Numbered from the stretch's first letter, positions 14,346-27,648 are shown. The stretch: DNA of 64,000 bases from Hydra vulgaris (GCF_038396675.1 NC_088920.1:70517001-70581000); one strand, 5' to 3'. Translations and numbers: made by a program. The notes: generated from the sequence alone by a model not told the origin.

Positions 14346-15200
14346 GTGTCACAACAGTTCGTTTAACAATTTTTACATTTTAACGAACCATTAAAAAATC
14401 CACAAAATCTTTAATGTTTGTCAAAACTTTTAAAAGAAAGTTTTTATTATTTTTCTTTTTATCCAATTAACTATTTAAAATAGATTTTCTTAAATAAAGA
14501 TTTCTTAAATTCATGGAAATATTTAAAATAAATCTTTTTCAATAAAGATTTCTCAAATTCATGAGCTCAAGTTTAAAGAATATGAAACATATTTTACTTG
14601 AAATCTTTTTTTAAATTTTCACTACGATTGAATTTTAATATGATTTTATAAAAAGCATTGGTCACATTTGTTTAAAACAACGGCATTATTACTAAAATAA
14701 ACCTTAAATAAATTAATAAATACGAATGACCACAACTAAATTGCTGAAATATCTTTTTTCACTACGCAAACTGTCGTTTTTTTGGACAAGTCTCATTCAA
14801 TAATAATCAATATCTTGTCCCATTCAATAAGCTTTAAACTTTATCCACAAATGGTGGGCCAGACTAAAAACAGCATTTCCTAAACGTGAATGGGTTTAAA
14901 ATATTAAAACTAGAGGCAACTGGGTATTAAAAAATGGAGTTTTATTTTCCATAACTTTTTTTTTTTCTTTTCCGAAATCGTTGCAAAATCGGAAAAACAA
15001 AGTTATTTCTTAGAATTATTTCTTTCTCTTTAAAACACATTAGCATCCAATACTATTATTTTTAGACCATAATAAGAATAATGACTCGTTCTGTTGAATA
15101 GTTGCTTACCACAGGAGTTTGGATATCCAACCTTTGATGCTTCTATGCAAATTTGATTTTGTCCCATTCAGTTATTGTCCCATTCATTAAGGCTCTCCCC
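14346..15200. other. right non-coding part of the pogo-like element
   Basis: AT-rich, no coding potential. It contains several TGTCCCATTCA words (about 14785-14830, 15160-15190) and ends in the right terminal inverted repeat at 15200. It mirrors the left end at 4288-4540. Confidence 0.7.
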
Positions 15201-15202
15201 TG

Positions 15203-15676
15203 TTTTTTGAATATCTATGTTGAAATCACCAATTAAGTAAATATATTTTTTAAGTGTCTTTAAAATGCTTCAAAATTACCATTAGGTGGTCTGTAAAGAG
15301 AAGTTATAAAAGTATTCTTGGTTTTCTGATTAAGAATTTTAGTTGTTAACGACTCACAATTGGCGTCATTGACACTGAGGTTTTGTAATTTTCTAAAAGT
15401 AAAAGAATTAAGAATAAAAATACATACGCCCCCGCCCATGCCTTTTTCCTGGATTGGTGTATTGAATTATAACCTGGTTGAAGAAAATTAGAACTTAACT
15501 CATCGCCATTTTGACACCAAGTTTCCGTTAGACAGATTACACTAAAATTGTAGTTTAAGTTTTTTAAAGTCATTTTTAGGGAATCAAAATTTTAATTCAT
15601 ACTCCTGATGTTCAAATTTAATAATGAAAAATTGGATAATGAAAAGTTTAAATAACTTGAGGCATCGCTTATATTT
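15203..15676 (-). pseudogene. LINE 5' half: AP-endonuclease N-terminus
   Basis: Minus-strand reading gives LLNLNIRSMN, FSVICLTETWC, GMGGGVCIFI, TKNTFITSLYRPPNGNF and GDFNID, the ordered motifs of the apurinic-type endonuclease that opens target DNA for LINE integration. It continues in frame into 4285-1877 once the pogo-like element is removed. A stop follows NIRSMN and a frameshift lies near 15420. The LINE appears 5'-truncated at about 15676, where another repeat begins. Confidence 0.85.
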
Positions 15677-15836
15677 AGGGATGGCACTTTTACTTATTTT
15701 GGTGTAAAAACGCGAATTACTTTTACGCGTAAATTACTTTACATAACTCATATAAAAATATATAATTTACTTACATTTAAAAGTAATTTGTTTTTTTTAA
15801 TATAAATTATATAACGCGTAAAACTTAATTACTTGA
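15677..15836. repeat. AAGTAATTTAC-rich repeat, left of transposon B
   Basis: Words such as TTACTTTTA and AAGTAATTT recur in both orientations; a similar tract lies on the other side of transposon B (21862-22090) and shorter ones at 35690-35820. Transposon B seems to have inserted into this AAGTAA/TTACTT-rich family. Confidence 0.6.
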
Positions 15837-16684
15837 GAGCCATTGTCTGAGAAATCTAGTCGAAAGAAGCAAATTCTGGAAGTGATGTCTTCAAATTGTA
15901 CTCATTTTCAGATATTTTGTATAAAACAATAAAAGTAGACCACTGGTAAATTTTTTTTCGAAAATTCCTATTTATTTTGGAGATATTGGGTCCCAAAATT
16001 TGGCCCATTTTGAGAAAATTTTGCGCATAGAGTGCAATTGCTACTTTGAGGAGCAGTTTTAGCAACATGAATGTAACAAAAACATTTCTTTTTAATTTTT
16101 TTGCTTGTCTGGGTAGATTTCTACAGTAAAAGTAAAAATTCAACATGGTTACATTTTTGGTTGTCTAGAAATCATGGTCCGAAACCGCAAAATTTGAAAT
16201 TTTACCCTGACTTTGAGCTCTAATATTTCTTCAGACCAATACTTACACGTAGTTTTCATAGATGTTTTTGAAAGACGCTAAGACATACATTGATTTTATG
16301 GAACAAAAATCATGTGCATGCAAGGACCTAGGAAGGAGTAACCTGCCAAAAATCACTTTTTGCGTTTAACGCGCTTTGATAGATTACCCATAACAACCGT
16401 GGCCTTAGATCTGCCATGAACAGTATTTAGTTTAAGTTAAGTTATTTAGTTTCATTAAACATGCATCTTCTAATATCTGAAATAAAATCCATGTGCTCAG
16501 GTGATAAAAAGCCTACAGAAGTCCTAGAAGTAGCCTTATTTTGCCAATTTTTTAAATAAAAAATACCCTAGCAACGGTATAGATATGCTTAGCAACGGCT
16601 ACTTTAGAGCCTCAATAATTTGTACTGCAATTAAAAATTTTAATATAATACTTTTTTATAACGGAACTGTACAAGAGCACTTGA
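15837..16684. repeat. left 848-bp terminal inverted repeat of transposon B
   Basis: Near-identical to the reverse complement of 21010-21857; I see only a handful of differences. A 96-codon open frame occurs in the repeat and therefore appears twice in opposite orientations. It has no recognisable domain and is treated as incidental. Confidence 0.92.
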
Positions 16685-16742
16685 AAAAAATACATGTAGC
16701 GCTTAAAATAAATACAAATATAAATTATATAAAAATAAGTAC

Positions 16743-16797
16743 AATGTTCTATCTAATATAATATAATATACTATATCAGGTAGAAGATTGTGTGTGC

Positions 16798-16876
<79 letters not shown>

Positions 16877-16895
16877 TATTTGTATTTATTTTATA

Positions 16896-16941
<46 letters not shown>

Positions 16942-16942
16942 T

Positions 16943-17001
<59 letters not shown>

Positions 17002-17036
17002 TATTTGTATTTATTTTATATATTAGATAGAACATT
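16743..17036. mobile_element. (TA)n-cored MITE inside transposon B
   Basis: Perfect 18-bp inverted repeats AATGTTCTATCTAATATA (16743-16760 and 17019-17036) enclose a TA array (about 16799-17018) that contains two copies of CATATATATTTGTATTTATT. Structure is inverted repeat, (TA)n, inverted repeat. Confidence 0.75.
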
Positions 17037-17217
17037 TTATTTATTACATTTGTTGATAGAACTGATAATACTGCGGGGACGAATTGACTGCCGACTAGGT
17101 GTGATATTTGTGTTAATAACTACTTGGTACATACCATGCTTTACTTGAGTTACATAACATAAATTTCTTTCAGCAGTTTTCAGTAGAAGAATTAAAATTT
17201 GTTTGTAAAAACTGCAT

Positions 17218-20200
17218 TTGTTTAATTTTAGTCAACAAATAATAATCAATAAACAAAATATGTCAGAGAGCAAGAATAAAGTTAGTCCTAATGAGAAATG
17301 CATATATTGTAACAAAAAGAGGACTTCTTGTGGTCCATTTAGGCTTTGGAACAAAGATGGAATCTTTCAAGTTAATGAATTGACTGCTGACATAAGTAAT
17401 CATTTACAAGCTCTAAAGGTATGAATAATATAATAATATTATTTGCTTTTTTATTAAAAGAAACATGATTTCCAACTCCATCGGTGAAAAATCTAACATT
17501 ACAGTTTTATAGCTACAACCGACAAACCAGTGAAATGAAAAAATCCTGATTGAAAGCCGATTATAAGTTAATCTTTCATGCTATGACTCATTATGAGCGT
17601 ACCATCGTTTTCCTTTAGGTATTGAGTGGAAGCAGCCAAACAGTTGTCAATACTCAAGACATGAATTTCAAATCGGTAAAAAAGCACCAAAAATTAGATC
17701 CATCCCTTGGAACACCTTTGCTGCTTATAATGAAAAGAATTCACCACTTCCTTTTGGAGCGGTATTTTGCTTCAGCTACCTAAAAAGTATTTCTACTGAT
17801 AACAATATTGTTATGTTAGAACCAGCTCCAACACCAATAAAGTCTTACTTTCCTGCTGATGACATATATTTCCCAGATAGAAGATATTTGCTGAAGCAAT
17901 AGCACCTGGTTAATCAGAGGCACTAGTTTTTCAAGTATTACACAATGAGGATGAAGGTGGTTCAACACAACTGGTTTCAGAAGACCTTGTTGTACCAGTT
18001 AAGATGTTTCAAGAAAGCGATTCTTTAGGACAAATTCTTTTGCTTTCAGTTATTAACCATAATAAGTACACTAAAGAAACATTAATGAAAATCTTTGATT
18101 GCAAAAAATATCAAATTAAAAAGCACGCAAGTTGCAAAAAAAAGCAGAGGATTTTCCATGCCAAAAAAGGTAAACATATGCAGAATGCCACAGGAAAAAA
18201 CAGAACATTTTTTAGAATTTTTAGAATGTTTTGTCAAGGTTTGCGGCAAGATGTAGCTTATGGAGTAAATAAAATAAAGTTTGATAATGGAGAGGAACAC
18301 AGGTTGCTAATGCCATTTTAATGATGAAGTTTAACCATACAATCACATTTTGTAAAGAAATTTGCCAAGAAACTAATTACCTCGCTATGTCAGATACTTC
18401 TTTATGGAGAATTCTTTGTGGAATAAAACCTTCTCAAAGGAAAGCTTTGGCTGTTCTTGATGATGTCACGGCAGCTGGCATAGATGGGTTTTAAACTTTG
18501 ATTGCTATTTCTGAAAAGTGGAAGTATAAAAATTTTACTAAGTTCCTTGAAAAAGGTAAAATGTATCTGAAGAGTAAATATCCTTCTTAATGTAGTGAAA
18601 ATTCCACTTTGCATGGTCACTTTACTTCTTTTGCATTTTCAGATATAGATCCAGACTTGAATCAACCCAGTATAGCTGCTGACGATGAACAATGTATTAA
18701 CTGTGCTAACCTCATTTCAGCAATCAAACAGGTTCGTGCGTTAGTTATAGAAAGTAAAGATGAAGATCTTCTATATGATTTAAATGTGACTACAGAAGAT
18801 GTTGAAGCCTATATGAAGCATTAAATCCGTGATGCACAGCAAAAAATGGCCAAAATAATGGCTTTTGGGCAACTTGATAAGAAAACTGGTTTTTGGCTGA
18901 AAGATTTTAGTCAGAAAACTTTGCCAGCTAAATTCCGTAAAAGCCAGAAGGATTATTTTAGAAAGAAAGGAGTGACTCTACATGTTGATGTCTTTTTCTT
19001 CCATGAAAATGGTCAAACGAAAAAAAAAGTATATTTCACTGCTGTCTATAGATGTCAGCAAAGCCTTGTTGATGTACTCTGTCTGGCTGATGTTGTTTTG
19101 GCCAAAGTTAGAAATGATTTTCCTTGTTTAAAAAACCTTTATGCTTATTAAGTCAGATAATGCATCATCTTATCATGGCAACTTCTATTTAGAAGTCCTT
19201 TACAAAGTTTGCAAAGCAATGCAATTCTTCCTTAAAAGGTATGATTACAATAAGCCATCACGTGGAAAAGATCAATGTGACAGAAAGTCAGCAGGAGCGA
19301 AATGTGTCGTAAGGAGTTTTATTGATGCTGGAAACGATTTGTTGACTGCAGAAGATATTTATGAGGCTCTTCATAATGGCAATGGAATTTAAAATGCTGA
19401 TATAATTACAATAGACTCTAAAGCTTCTACTTTATCAGGAACAAATTTGATTCCCACATAAACAGTTATCATTTCTTTTTAGTTTTTCTCTGATCAGATG
19501 ATAATGTGGAGGTACTTCCGAATTATTAAAGGTAAAAAATGGAACTATACTAATGTGACATTTCATTCTTCAGTTCAAATTGTTAAGCCCTATAGTTCAA
19601 CTTGCAAAAGTTATACTGCACCATCAGTTTTCAAAAAAAAAACGTGTTGATAGTAGTGTTAACACTCTTAAGTTTTGTACACATATTGGTTGTGCTGAAT
19701 CATTTTATGATACTGAATTATTAGCAGAATACATGCATTCAGGAAGCCGCACTTCTCGATCTGTGGCAAAATCTATGGTAGACAGAGCAAGACTTTCCTG
19801 TGTCAACAAAATGAACCTAAACTCAAGCCTTAATTCTTCTGATCACCTGCAATTATCCCATTTTATCATTAAACAAGGGATAGAAAACTTTACTAACAGC
19901 ACTGGATGGGCATTACCAAAAAGAAAAGTATTTAGATATTCCTCAAAGCAAAAAACTTTGCTAGTGCAGATGTTTATGGCTGGAGAAGAACGTGAGAAGA
20001 AAATGAATCCAGAGCAAGTTCACCAGCAGCTGAGGACAATGTTGAGCCAAGTAAATATGTTAAAGCCAAGTAAATATGTTAAAAGCCAAGTGAATATATT
20101 AAAGCCAAGTGACAATGTTAAAGCCAACTCAATAAATTCAATCAATATTCTGTAGGCAAGTAAATTAACATGTATATTTACAAATGCCCAAAGTATATAT

Positions 20201-20790
20201 GATAAGAAATGTGACTATTTTCTTTTCTTGGGGCTTAAGATAAATATTAAGCAATTTCCTTTATCCTTCCAGTGTAATATTTTAGATGGAGTAAACAAAA
20301 AAGAAGAGGAGGGCTGGTCCCCACTTTTTGTGAAGAGGTTAACTTATTTGATGATATGATTGATGAAACTGTTGATGTGAAAAATGCACCTGAAAACGAA
20401 GAAGATGGTTTAAACAACGATATTCAGTTGATTGCAAAAGAGTTAGCTAATTTTCAAATAGGTGATTTAATTGTTGTTCCATACTTTATGCAATGGTATC
20501 CTGCAATAATTCAAAATGTAAAAAGTTATAACACTATAATATTGTATTTTTGTGTATTGAGATCTATTACAAAATTATTGGTTTATTAACCATATTAACT
20601 AATTTCAAGGAATATTTAGGAAGCAGCAATGATTAGACGTTACTTTATCTTTACCTCAACCATTAGGTCAATGATGATGATATATGTGTTTCTTGTATGG
20701 AATATTCTGCTGCACCCGGAAAGAACTTCTTCAAGTGACCAACCAAAGAAAATAATCCCTAATATTCGTCTCTTGATGGTGTTTGTAAGA
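17218..20790 (+). pseudogene. transposase of transposon B (SDNASSYHGN / GKDQCD type), decayed
   Basis: Pieces in order: an N-terminal Cys motif CIYCNKKRTSCGPFR (about 17300-17345); a central part (18004-18490) with SDTSLWRILCGIKPSQRKAL and LDDVTAAGIDGF; an RNase H-like region with LHVDVFFFHENGQ (about 18980) and KSDNASSYHGN (about 19150-19180); GKDQCDRKSAGAK and GNDLLTAEDIYEAL (19265-19375); a C2H2-like finger FCTHIGCAESF...EYMHSGSRTSR (19675-19760); and a C-terminal piece with WYPAIIQNV (about 20495) and CVSCMEYSAAPGKNFFK (about 20692-20740). Stops and frameshifts are numerous. The order resembles uncharacterised multicopy cnidarian transposases. SDxxxxY followed by GKxxCD also appears in the transposon A protein. 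Confidence 0.7.
20040..20140 (+). repeat. short in-frame tandem repeat in the transposase tail
   Basis: The 18-20 bp unit AGCCAAGTAAATATGTTAA is repeated about four to five times with drift, giving a degenerate S-Q-V-N-M-L-K-P peptide repeat after the C2H2-like finger. Confidence 0.7.
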
Positions 20791-21009
20791 TAGATGCATC
20801 AACACCAACTAATCAAAGAGGAGATTATTCACTCTCAAAAGTCGATATTGACAATGCGGAAATTCGGATTGTCCATTAATAAACTTCTTATATTTTTTTT
20901 GTAATTCTTAGAAAACCGTATTTCCCATCAATTTTAAACGGAAAAAACGTTGATCTTGAAGTTTAATGGTTCTTTCTTTCATTGATAAAGTTAAAAAACT
21001 AGGTATTAT

Positions 21010-21857
21010 CAAGTACTCTTGTACAGTTCCGTTATAAAAAAATTATTATATTAAAATTTTTAATTGCAGTACTAATTATTGAGGCTCTAAAGTAGCCGTT
21101 GCTAAGCATGTCTATACCGTTGCTAGGGTATTTTTTATTTAAAAAATTGGCAAAATAAGGCTACTTCTAGGACTTCTGTAGACTTTTTATCACCTGAGCA
21201 CATGGATTTTATTTCAGATATTAGAAGATGCATGTTTAATGAAACTAAATAACTTAACTTAAACTAAATACTGTTCATGGCAGATCTAAGGCCACGGTTG
21301 TTATGGGTAATCTATCAAAGCGCGTTAAACGCAAAAAGTGATTTTTGGCAGGTTACTCCTTCCTAGGTCCTTGCATGCACATGATTTTTGTTCCATAAAA
21401 TCAATGTATGTCTTAGCGTCTTTCAAAAACATCTATGAAAACTACGTGTAAGTATTGGTCTGAAGAAATATTAGAGCTCAAAGTCAGGGTAAAATTTCAA
21501 ATTTTGCGGTTTCGGACCATGATTTCTAGACAACCAAAAATGTAACCATGTTGAATTTTTACTTTTACTGTAGAAATCTACCCAGACAAGCAAAAAAATT
21601 AAAAAGAAATGTTTTTGTTACATTCATGTTGCTAAAACTGCTCCTCAAAGTAGCAATTGCTCTCTATGCGCAAAATTTTCTCAAAATGGGCCAAATTTTG
21701 GGACCCAATATCTCCAAAATAAATAGGAATTTTCGAAAAAAAATTTACCAGTGGTCTACTTTTATTGTTTTATACAAAATATCTGAAAATGAGTACAATT
21801 TGAAGATATCACTTCCAGAATTTGCTTCTTTCGACTAGATTTCTCAGACAATGGCTC
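21010..21857. repeat. right 848-bp terminal inverted repeat of transposon B
   Basis: Reverse-complement partner of 15837-16684. Confidence 0.92.
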
Positions 21858-21861
21858 TTAA

Positions 21862-22499
21862 GTTAAGTTTTTTAAATAAGTGTTACTTGAAAAAGTAATT
21901 TACTTTTACAAGTAAAAGTTATTTACATTTTTACTTTTACTAGTAAATGTAACTTACTTTTAATGGTAAGTTATGTAAAGTAAACTACTTTGAAAAGTAA
22001 TTTTGGTTATAATTGTGCAAAAAATTTACATCGAAATGTAATTTACTTTTTAAATGTAAAAAAATTTATTTATGAAATAAACTTACGTAAATATAATATT
22101 TAAAAGACATAACACTAATGGGGTCCATATTTGACTTTTTTCAGATTTTTTTGTAGTATAACCACTTTTTCTTAATTAATTTTTTATGCTGATTTCGAAT
22201 TTCACAATAGTTTTACTTCATTATCAATTTTTTGCCTTTTCAATTTTAATAAAAGTGATTATTTTGACAAAACAATTTACTGTTAAATTAAATGAAATCA
22301 TTATTATTTTCAAATATAAGCAATGTAAAACGCATGGTAAATGGGTTTTACATCGACTTTTTTATGAAAATAAAAATTGCATGTTTTATTAATAAAAGGT
22401 TTTTTTTTCATTTTATTAATAAAACATGTTATCATTATGCCTAGTTATAAATAACACAAAAAATTAGACATTGCACATCATCAAGATAGTCTAATATAA
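21862..22499. other. AAGTAATTTAC repeat tract and AT-rich non-coding DNA
   Basis: 21862-22090 is rich in AAGTAATTTACTTTTA words in both orientations, matching the tract left of transposon B. 22090-22499 is AT-rich with no recognisable coding or structural signal. Confidence 0.5.
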
Positions 22500-25403
22500 A
22501 TAATAATTTGTTTCGACCTCTATTGAAAGTGCGAAACAACTTTGTCGAAGTCATCGTAGGTGATTGTGGATTGCTGTGATGACTTTCCAAGTAGTACCTT
22601 CAAATAAGTAGCATATTCTTCTATAGACATAATACGGCGCTTTTTTGTATTTTTATCAAAAATCATGATTTTAAATAGAGTTGATTTCTGCGGCAATGAC
22701 CTACTTGTATCTTTAAAATAAGTTACTTCTTGCTTCAATCGTTTTTGGTATTTTATCAGATCTTGCTCTTTTTCAATATATTCACAGACATCTGATCCAC
22801 TCGTAAACGGGCCGCCTTGTAGTTTTAAACAAGTTAAAATAGAATTTCTCCTTGACGCCTGATGTAAAGCTTGTTGTTCATTTTTAGTTAAGCCGCTTTG
22901 TCTCAGTTGAATGTCGCTGGTTCCAACTGTATTCTATACTTTCAATTTCTCTAACAATAGGTTAAAATAAATAGTTCTAAATTATTTGAATCTTCATTTC
23001 TTAAATGGTTTGAATATTTAAGAACATTACCACGTGAAACTGTTGAAGGTTTTTTTCGATTTTTGATTGCTATGAGTTCCACACTGATGCTCAAGTTCAA
23101 TATTATTTGTAACTGTTTTATCAACTCCAACGACTTGATTAAAAACATAATACTCATCAGGTAATCGATCATTGTTTCTTACTCCAAACCCATAATGCTT
23201 TCCTCTTTGGTGTTGAAGAACAATAGCTAAACTTTGCCGAACTATATTTGCAAGAATAATGCAATCATCAAAGTTCTTTGATGCGTATTTTCGAACTACA
23301 TCAACAACTTCTAAGCCATAATCTTCTTTAATGAGATTTTCAAAAAGTCTCTTTGATACTCCTTGAACACAAGGCTCTTTAAATTCAAAGAACTGTTCAT
23401 TTATGACATCATTAGATAAGCTTGCATACATCTTGCTAAAGAATATTTGAAGTTTAGAATACGTGGCTTTACCATTAGTTTTACAGAAAAATGGTGAAAT
23501 AACTTGCATTCCAAAAGCTGCTACCACGACTAAAGTAACTCTAATGTAATCAAAATTCATAGAATCTCGGACTAAACAAGCAAGTTTATTTGTGATATAT
23601 TCATGTTGGTCTAAAAACTCCTTAAAGCCATCCCAGTGAAAGCAAACTATAGAAGAACATTTCGATAGACATTCAAATCGAACATCTTTAAATTCAAAAT
23701 GAAAATTATCTTTGTTTTTACGCTGCATAAAAGTTTTAAATTCTTTATGATAATTCCATGTTTTTGAATAAAACTCGGACCAAACAAGTTTAGTACCCAT
23801 GATAAAAAGGTTAAGGATAACGTTTCCGTACTTTTGTTAATAGATATATCTAACAGAAATCCTTTGAAAGGTTATCCATATTCATTTCATTTTCAATTTG
23901 GTTTAGAACTTTTTTAATAGCTCTGTTAAAACTTTAAGCTGTATGTAAAGTGCAAAACAGTTGACCAGCAGAAATTTCTCTATCGAGTATATCAGCTGTG
24001 ATTTTAGATATTCCTATATTATGAACAGTACTGTCAGTCATATGAACATCCACCTTCTGGTATAGTTCTTCTGAGGTGTAATTTGAAGCTTACTGTAACA
24101 TTTCGAATGTTGTTTTTATTCCATCTGGAGTATTTGCTGTAGTTTCTGAAGCAATTGCTAATTAGGCAAAGGAAAATAATATTCTCGGTTAATATGTAAA
24201 CCAGAAGGTGCAAAGGTCCCAACATGCTTTCGAGTGGTAGAGTCAGTTGCGTGAGTTATTATATCGCCACTATTTTTAGCTTGAACAACTCTGTCTGCAA
24301 TCAAGCCAAGAGAATACGTGTGCATCTCTTTTAGTTTTTTACGTATGGCACTGCGTGTTGGGAGTGTTTTAGAATCAATAAATGTGTTCTCAAAGCTTCA
24401 CAATTATTTTTATTGTACTTAGATTTACGGTCAGTTTCATCTGGAATTTTCCATTTTATTTCTAAAATTTGATTGCCGATTACTTTCAGTGCAATTTGCG
24501 TTTCCCTCATCGAGAATCCTTCTCTATCTAACTCTGCACATGCATGGTAGATATCACTTAAGACTAAGTTTTTTGATTGTTGCACATTAGGTGGAACATA
24601 AGTCTTGTGAGAACTATCTTCAAATATTAATTTTGGTTTTGATCTCGTCATGTATGGCAGTTTTGGTTCACTTACATCAACAAACATAACTCTCTTTTTT
24701 TAAATTGGTTCAGTGTCTTTTTCCAAGAACTGATATTCATTTTTTGTTGATTCTCTTTCAAGAAATTCATCTTCGTCTTCAAATTCACTTAACTTGCTAA
24801 CATCATTATCAACGTACATCGTCGGATAAACTGTTGTTTCATTTCTTATCTTTTTCTCCATTTTTTTTGTGTCATTAATAACTTTTTGATGGAAAGTTTT
24901 TACATGTCAACATTTTGACATGTAAAATTCCTGTTACCGCGCATGTTTTCGAGATACGAGTAGTCTTCAGCATTCATTGAAATACCGAAAAACTTCTCTA
25001 GCTTTTCACGACGTTGTGGATTGAAGCAGAAAATGTCAAAAAGTTTTTTAAGCGATTCGTTCATAGAAATACATCTACTTAAAATCACCATGCTTGTTTC
25101 TTTCAACACCTTTTAAGTAGCGATATTCATTGATTTCACTTTGCAGACGTTTTAAAATGGCCTGATATGATATTGTGTATATATTACGCTCTGTCCAATG
25201 AATTTCTACTAACTTTGCAACTCTTCGACAAGCACTTTTAAAAGATTTCGATAAGACAAGTGAAAATCGATGACTTCAATAAAGACAAGTGAAAGAACAT
25301 CTCTGAGTAAAGGCAACTTTGTATGATAAAATTAATCAACTACAGGGAGAATTTCTAAAAGAGTTTGTTTATTTTGATTTAAAACTATTTTGTTATTACG
25401 TCT
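22500..25403 (-). pseudogene. transposase-like multicopy cnidarian gene X, main body, interrupted near its start by Transib 1
   Basis: Minus-strand blocks: KLPLLRDVLSL (about 25310); ACRRVAKLVEIHW and INEYRYLKGVER (25090-25240); ESLKKLFDIFCFNP and EDYSYLENMRGNRNF (24900-25070); a basic middle part (24331-24687); HATDSTTRKHVGTFAPSGLH (about 24185-24260), which looks like the first acidic motif of an RNase H-like transposase; YSKTWNYHKEFKTFM, CFHWDGFKEFLDQHEYITNK, and ELEHQCGT (23090-23800, one 257-codon frame); and a C-terminal tail at 22520-22738. I recall close relatives as uncharacterised multicopy proteins in corals and Hydra, but have no family name. Stops and at least three frameshifts show decay. 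The first codons lie at 35232-35249, beyond Transib 1. Confidence 0.6.
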
Positions 25404-25440
25404 CACAGTGACCCAGATTAAGTTAAAAGCGGCAAAAATT
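25404..25440. promoter_or_regulatory. Transib 1 left end, RSS-like
   Basis: CACAGTG at 25404-25410, spacer 25411-25432 (22 bases), then CAAAAATTA. Compare the V(D)J 23-RSS: CACAGTG, 23-bp spacer, ACAAAAACC. Confidence 0.85.
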
Positions 25441-25832
25441 ACTTAACTAATAACAACATGTACATTAAGCTTTTACTATGCATCAAAATAGGGGTTTTTG
25501 GGGTCAAGAAATTCGAATTAGCAACTTAAATTTTTTTTTACATGCTCTTATTACCCGTATAATGCACATGTACGCGTCAAAACACGCGTTAGAGGACTTT
25601 AAAATTTGTAAATAATATTTATTTAGTAAAAAACTTAGCTTCCTTGACCCAAAATATAACATTATTTTATTATTACCCAAACGCTCGCGCACGCGTTGAA
25701 AACTTGCACACGCGTTCAACGCGCGCGAATTTGCTAAATGCGCGCAGACGCTTAACAAAATGCGTTTTGAGTTTTTAACGCAATCAATAATACAAAAATA
25801 AACAAGTCAGAATATTAAAATCTTTTTACAAT

Positions 25833-27648
25833 TTAAATTACTAATAAGTTCACTACTTCTGGAGGCAAAGTTCTTCCTTGATAACTCCTGTGTTTTACAA
25901 ATGAAATGCTTGAGATTTTTGGATCCAATCTAATCAAAAGGTAGTGCATCTGATCTTTCATTGTGTTAATTTTTGATATTTTTGTCGTGTGATGCAACCT
26001 TACATTTCGGAATTGCTTGTTTAGACTTTCCTGAGCTTCCTCAGAGTATTGTGCAATTGGCAAATCAAATTGCTTTGAAATGGAGCAACCATGTATCAGA
26101 ATTTTGTGAATTATATACCAGCCATATTTATTAACTATAATTTTAGCTGTATCAGTACAATAAACTTCAAATTAATTACTATCGATATGGTACCCAGAGG
26201 ATATTGTAATAAGGACAATGTACATTCTCTTTATAACTTCCAAATCAACCCCTGTTATTTCAGAGAAAATCGCAGAGTTCTCAAATGCTCTTCTTGAAGT
26301 ATTTCCATCATTACTATTACCTATTACTTTGGGCTGGTCAACAATGAGACTCAACTTTTCTCTGAACTTTGATTTAATAAAATTCTTCTTTAAATTTACA
26401 GTTAGCTTCTCTTTTTCAGTTCTGGCTTGAAACTTTTGGATTTCCATTTTATAACCTAAATGTAAGATGAATTCAAAAGATCTTATCCAACAGTGCAAAT
26501 TTAAAATACCTAGTTTAAGGGCTTTTTCATTAACAGGCTTTTTTTTAACTAAATCTATATCATTCATCTCTTTGGGATAACAACCACACCCATTACAAGA
26601 CTGAGCTGACTTTGTGTCAGTCAATGAATTTATTACTTTTCCATCAAACATGGTCATATCAATTTTAAAAGTAACCTTAATAGTTATTACTGCACTTGCA
26701 ATATTCAAATCTGTTGAGGAGGGTTTTAACTGATTCATTTGAGTTTGAAGATCAGCTTCTTCTTCTTTACACAACTCTGATGTCTCTTTTTTATATTGCA
26801 GGTGAAGAGGTCTACAAAAATGGCAGCTAGAACTTTTAGAATTTTTCCAAAAGTCAATGTTTTCAACTTCAAGCAGAAGAGGTACAATAGCTGTGCTAAA
26901 AAGGCTATCTTCTTGCTTTGATTCTTCAGTAAAATTAAGGCTATCAAATTTTTGTTTGTAAATACTTCGGCTTGAAGCTCCATCAAACCCAATTTTAACA
27001 TACAAAATTCCATTCATCTTAAATTTACAACTTTCCTTTAAATCAATCATATCTATAATTGTAGTAACTGTATGAGTTAGCATACTTTGTAATGAGCATT
27101 TTGCTGACATTTCATTAAATTGAATACCTTCAGGATAACATTTCAGCTTTTCTTCCCCAAGCTTATTAAGACTAGGATATATTTTTACATTGTGAGAAAG
27201 AGCTGAATTTCTCAACATTTGGTATTGTGAATCACATAAGTCAGTTTGCGTTTTCATAGCAAGAGCCTCCTCTAGTTTCATAGTTGTTGGAGTCAAGGAA
27301 TCAATACTTCTTCTCATCTGAGCTACATCAAAACATTTAGAAGTTCTTTTCAAAATATAAGCTGAATCGTTTTCTTATGCTGATTTAGCACTCTTTGATG
27401 CAGCAAGAGATAGAGCCACATGGTGTTCATTAGCTAATTTCTGCAATCTTTGCTCTTTTACTTCTTTCACAAAGATCTCCCCATTCCTTAATTGGTCTTC
27501 CAGGTCTAGGATGAAAAGACACACTATAATTAATAAGATTTTTTCCGAGCCAGTTATTTTCGTACTTTAAAAACTTTTCATAGTTTCTACAATATTTTTT
27601 AAGCTTATTTTTCACCTTCGAAATAAAAATCTGTACAATTCTATCCAT
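25833..27648 (-). pseudogene. Transib 1 transposase (RAG1-core relative), major part
   Basis: Contains the N-terminal GRPIKEWGDLCERSKRAK motif (about 27440-27510) and the catalytic core: KIGFDGASSRSIYKQ (first Asp, near 26950), SSSCHFCRPLHLQYKKET (about 26770-26840), MFDGKVINSLTDTKSAQSCN with a following CGCYPKEMND (second Asp plus the CxxC-type zinc motif, about 26560-26660), LHLGYKM and NDGNTSRRAFEN (Glu, about 26280-26320). A C-terminal extension has PIAQYSEEAQESLNKQFR and HYLLIRLDPKIS (25833-26063). Lesions: a stop near 26170, a frameshift and stop around 27354-27430, and the ISL2EU insertion that separates the first 40 or so codons (34406-34527). All three catalytic acids are present. 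Confidence 0.93.

Larger units (their letters stand above)
15837..21857. mobile_element. Long-TIR DNA transposon B (Sola-like candidate), 6.02 kb
   Basis: Two almost identical 848-bp inverted repeats (15837-16684 and 21010-21857) start GAGCCATTGTCTGAGAAATC. The flanks are TTGA (15833-15836) and TTAA (21858-21861), which reads as a 4-bp TTAA duplication with one mutation. Within it are a decayed plus-strand transposase (17218-20790) and a (TA)n-cored MITE. The GAG terminus and 4-bp duplication match transposon A, and the two transposases share motifs. Superfamily assignment (Sola or another TTAA user) is unverified. Confidence 0.85.

Noticed and set aside
15856..16146. 96-codon open frame, present again in mirror image at 21548-21838
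   Set aside because: It lies within the 848-bp terminal inverted repeat of transposon B, so its duplication is explained by the repeat. No domain recognised.
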